A stretch of 32,624 nt of DNA, from NCBI GenBank assembly GCA_015689745.1, contig WVSO01000035.1:1-32624 (forward strand), read 5' to 3'. The notes below the pieces were generated by a model that saw nothing but the letters and a program-made list of their open reading frames with translations, ran no database searches and was not told the origin of the DNA. Made by a program: the position numbers and the translations under genes. Below are positions 31,281 to 32,624 of this stretch, piece by piece (position 1 is the stretch's first letter; the number at the start of each line of letters is the position of its first letter). This DNA comes from Rhodobacterales bacterium HKCCSP123 (GTDB lineage: Bacteria; Pseudomonadota; Alphaproteobacteria; Rhodobacterales; Rhodobacteraceae).

Positions 31281-32540
31281 ATGACCCATCTGAAACTGCT
31301 CGGAACAACTGCGCTTGCGCTTGGGCTCGCGGCCCCTGCGATGGCGCAGGAGATCCGCTTCATGTGCTACTCGGACGGCAACGAATGCGAGGTCTACGAC
31401 GACGTTCTGACCCGCTTCGAGGCCGCCAACCCGGGCGTCGACGTGATCGTCGACGTGGTGCCCTACCAGGCGATTCTCGAGAACCTGCCGGTGCAGCTGG
31501 CGGCCGGGACGGGCCCCGACATCGCCAAGGTGACCGACCTCGGCGGTCTGAACGAATACTACCTCGACCTCGCGCCCTACGTGGACACCGCCTACTGGGA
31601 CCAGAGCTTCGGCGGCACGCTGGACTGGTACCGCGTCGGTGACCGCCAGGGCTACTACGGGATGCACAGCCAGCTGACCATCACCGGCGCCTTCGTCAAC
31701 GCCACGCTCTTCGAGCAGGCGGGCATCGCGATGCCCGGGCCGGACGCCACCTGGGAGGACTGGGCCGCCGCGAGCCGTGCGGTCGCCGAGGCGACCGACA
31801 CGCCCTTCCCGATGGCGATCGACCGCTCGGGGCATCGCGTGGCGGGGCCCGCGGTCTCCTACGGGGCCGCGCTGAACGGGCCCGATGGGCCGACCCTCTC
31901 GGACGAGGGCTTCACCGCCTTCGTGCGGCAGTTCGTGGACTGGCACAATGACGGCACCATCGCGCGCGATGTCTGGGCCGGGCAGGGCGGGGCGACCTAC
32001 CAGGACGCGGCGCAGGAATTCATCAACGGCGAACTGGTGTTCTACTACTCCGGCTCGTGGCAGGTCAGCCGCATGAACGACCAGGTCGGCGATTTCTTCG
32101 ACTGGCAGGTCGTGGGCAGCCCCTGCGGTCCGGCGGGTGCCTGTTCGGGCATGCCGGGCGGTGCGGGCATCGTCGGCTTCGAGCAGACGGAACACCCCGA
32201 GGTCGTGGCGGCCGTGATCGACTTCCTCGCGCAGGAAGACGTCTACGCCGAGGTCGCGGCGCGCACCCGCAACCTTCCCGCGCACCTGGGCGTCGCCTCG
32301 GCCGGGGTCGCCTTCGAGGATGTGACCCCCGCCGCGCAAGCCGCGCTCAGCGCCTTTGCCGCCGACCTGCCTGACGTGGCGCCCGCCGCCTTCTGGTACC
32401 AGGGCTACCCCGGCAACCGCGCGATGTTCGGCATCACGGTCGAGCGCGTGAGCCAGGCCATCGTGGGCGAGCTGTCGGTCGAGGACGCGGTCGCCCGCAT
32501 GGCCGATGACCTCGCCGCCGCCATGGCCGAAAGCCAGTAG
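31281..32540 (+). CDS. ABC transporter solute-binding protein, carbohydrate type (family 1)
   Basis: This 419-residue periplasmic binding protein has a signal peptide (LGTTALALGLAAPAMAQ, cleavage near residue 23). It shows the family 1 hallmarks: FEAANPGVDVIVDVVPYQAILENLPVQLAAGTGPDIAKV near the N terminus and ELVFYYSGSWQVSRM in the middle. The ligand is probably a sugar or polyol but cannot be named. GGGAGGA lies just before the ATG. It is the first gene of an operon that continues past the window, with a permease start directly after it. Confidence 0.88.
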   Translation: MTHLKLLGTTALALGLAAPAMAQEIRFMCYSDGNECEVYDDVLTRFEAANPGVDVIVDVVPYQAILENLPVQLAAGTGPDIAKVTDLGGLNEYYLDLAPYVDTAYWDQSFGGTLDWYRVGDRQGYYGMHSQLTITGAFVNATLFEQAGIAMPGPDATWEDWAAASRAVAEATDTPFPMAIDRSGHRVAGPAVSYGAALNGPDGPTLSDEGFTAFVRQFVDWHNDGTIARDVWAGQGGATYQDAAQEFINGELVFYYSGSWQVSRMNDQVGDFFDWQVVGSPCGPAGACSGMPGGAGIVGFEQTEHPEVVAAVIDFLAQEDVYAEVAARTRNLPAHLGVASAGVAFEDVTPAAQAALSAFAADLPDVAPAAFWYQGYPGNRAMFGITVERVSQAIVGELSVEDAVARMADDLAAAMAESQ

Positions 32541-32543
32541 GCC

Positions 32544-32624
32544 TTGGCCGAGACGACGGGGCAGGGCGCGCCCGCGCCCGCCCCGACCCCCACCCGAGAC
32601 ACCGCCGCCGCCGTCGCGCTGACC
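32544..32624 (+). CDS. Start of a probable ABC transporter permease (truncated by the window)
   Basis: An open frame beginning with TTG three bases after the preceding stop codes LAETTGQGAPAPAPTP and then TRDTAAAVALT, running to the last base. The Pro/Ala-rich hydrophilic N terminus followed by the onset of a hydrophobic stretch suits an inner-membrane permease of the same transporter. The start codon is uncertain, and no hydrophobic helix is yet visible. Confidence 0.35.
   Translation, partial: MAETTGQGAPAPAPTPTRDTAAAVALT

Noticed and set aside
1-32624. CRISPR arrays, insertion sequences, rRNA or intact tRNA genes
   Set aside because: No regularly spaced repeats, transposase motifs or structural RNA genes were found on reading both strands.

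Overview
The window looks like a chromosomal segment of a GC-rich alphaproteobacterium, most likely Rhodobacteraceae. The evidence is a complete Kelly-Friedrich type sox cluster in the Paracoccus order (soxRS divergent from soxVWXYZABCDEF), FnrL-like palindromes of the form TTGAC-N4-GTCAA, Tat signals on SoxY, SoxB, SoxC and SoxF, and strong GC-rich codon use. The organism is inferred from gene content only.

Left edge (1-3838): an accessory, partly decayed region. It holds a sacsin/Hsp90-like ATPase (minus strand) and a DUF3883 nuclease-like protein (plus strand), plus a TetR C-terminal remnant and a possible radical-SAM remnant. Two 16-bp sequences (1922-1937 and 3525-3540) match each other at 14 of 16 positions and look like tRNA-Ser 3' ends. 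The first is followed by an orphan terminator. This suggests the scar of one or more integrative elements at a tRNA-Ser gene.

Sulfur accessory operon (3839-6477, minus): a YeeE/YedE permease, a TusA-like sulfurtransferase, then a tandem cyclic-nucleotide-binding-like protein fused to rhodanese. It probably imports and hands on sulfane sulfur.

Housekeeping block (6767-13387): a Ca2+-type P-type ATPase and a PEP synthase diverge from a region carrying a perfect FNR-type palindrome. A GFA-family zinc protein and an AIM24/TIGR00266 protein follow.

sox region (13406-26601): on the minus strand soxS-soxR-soxT plus a secreted HExxH protein; on the plus strand soxV-soxW, soxXYZA, soxBCDEF and a DUF302 protein. 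SoxR is an ArsR-family repressor whose two cysteines have the spacing of persulfide sensors. AT-rich elements sharing ACAT(T/G)CAAAAA lie in front of soxS/soxV, soxX and soxB. The soxB copy is a perfect ATTC-N8-GAAT and follows a hairpin after soxA, so soxBCDEF is probably its own SoxR-controlled unit. SoxXA, SoxYZ, SoxB and SoxCD form the periplasmic thiosulfate-oxidizing system. SoxV/W/S supply reductant, SoxT moves sulfur compounds, and SoxE/F form a flavocytochrome c-like pair.

Right edge (26610-32624): a third YeeE/YedE permease behind a second FNR-type palindrome, a short-chain dehydrogenase, a dimethylglycine/sarcosine dehydrogenase-like flavoprotein with a GcvT domain, and the start of a carbohydrate-type ABC transporter operon that runs off the window.
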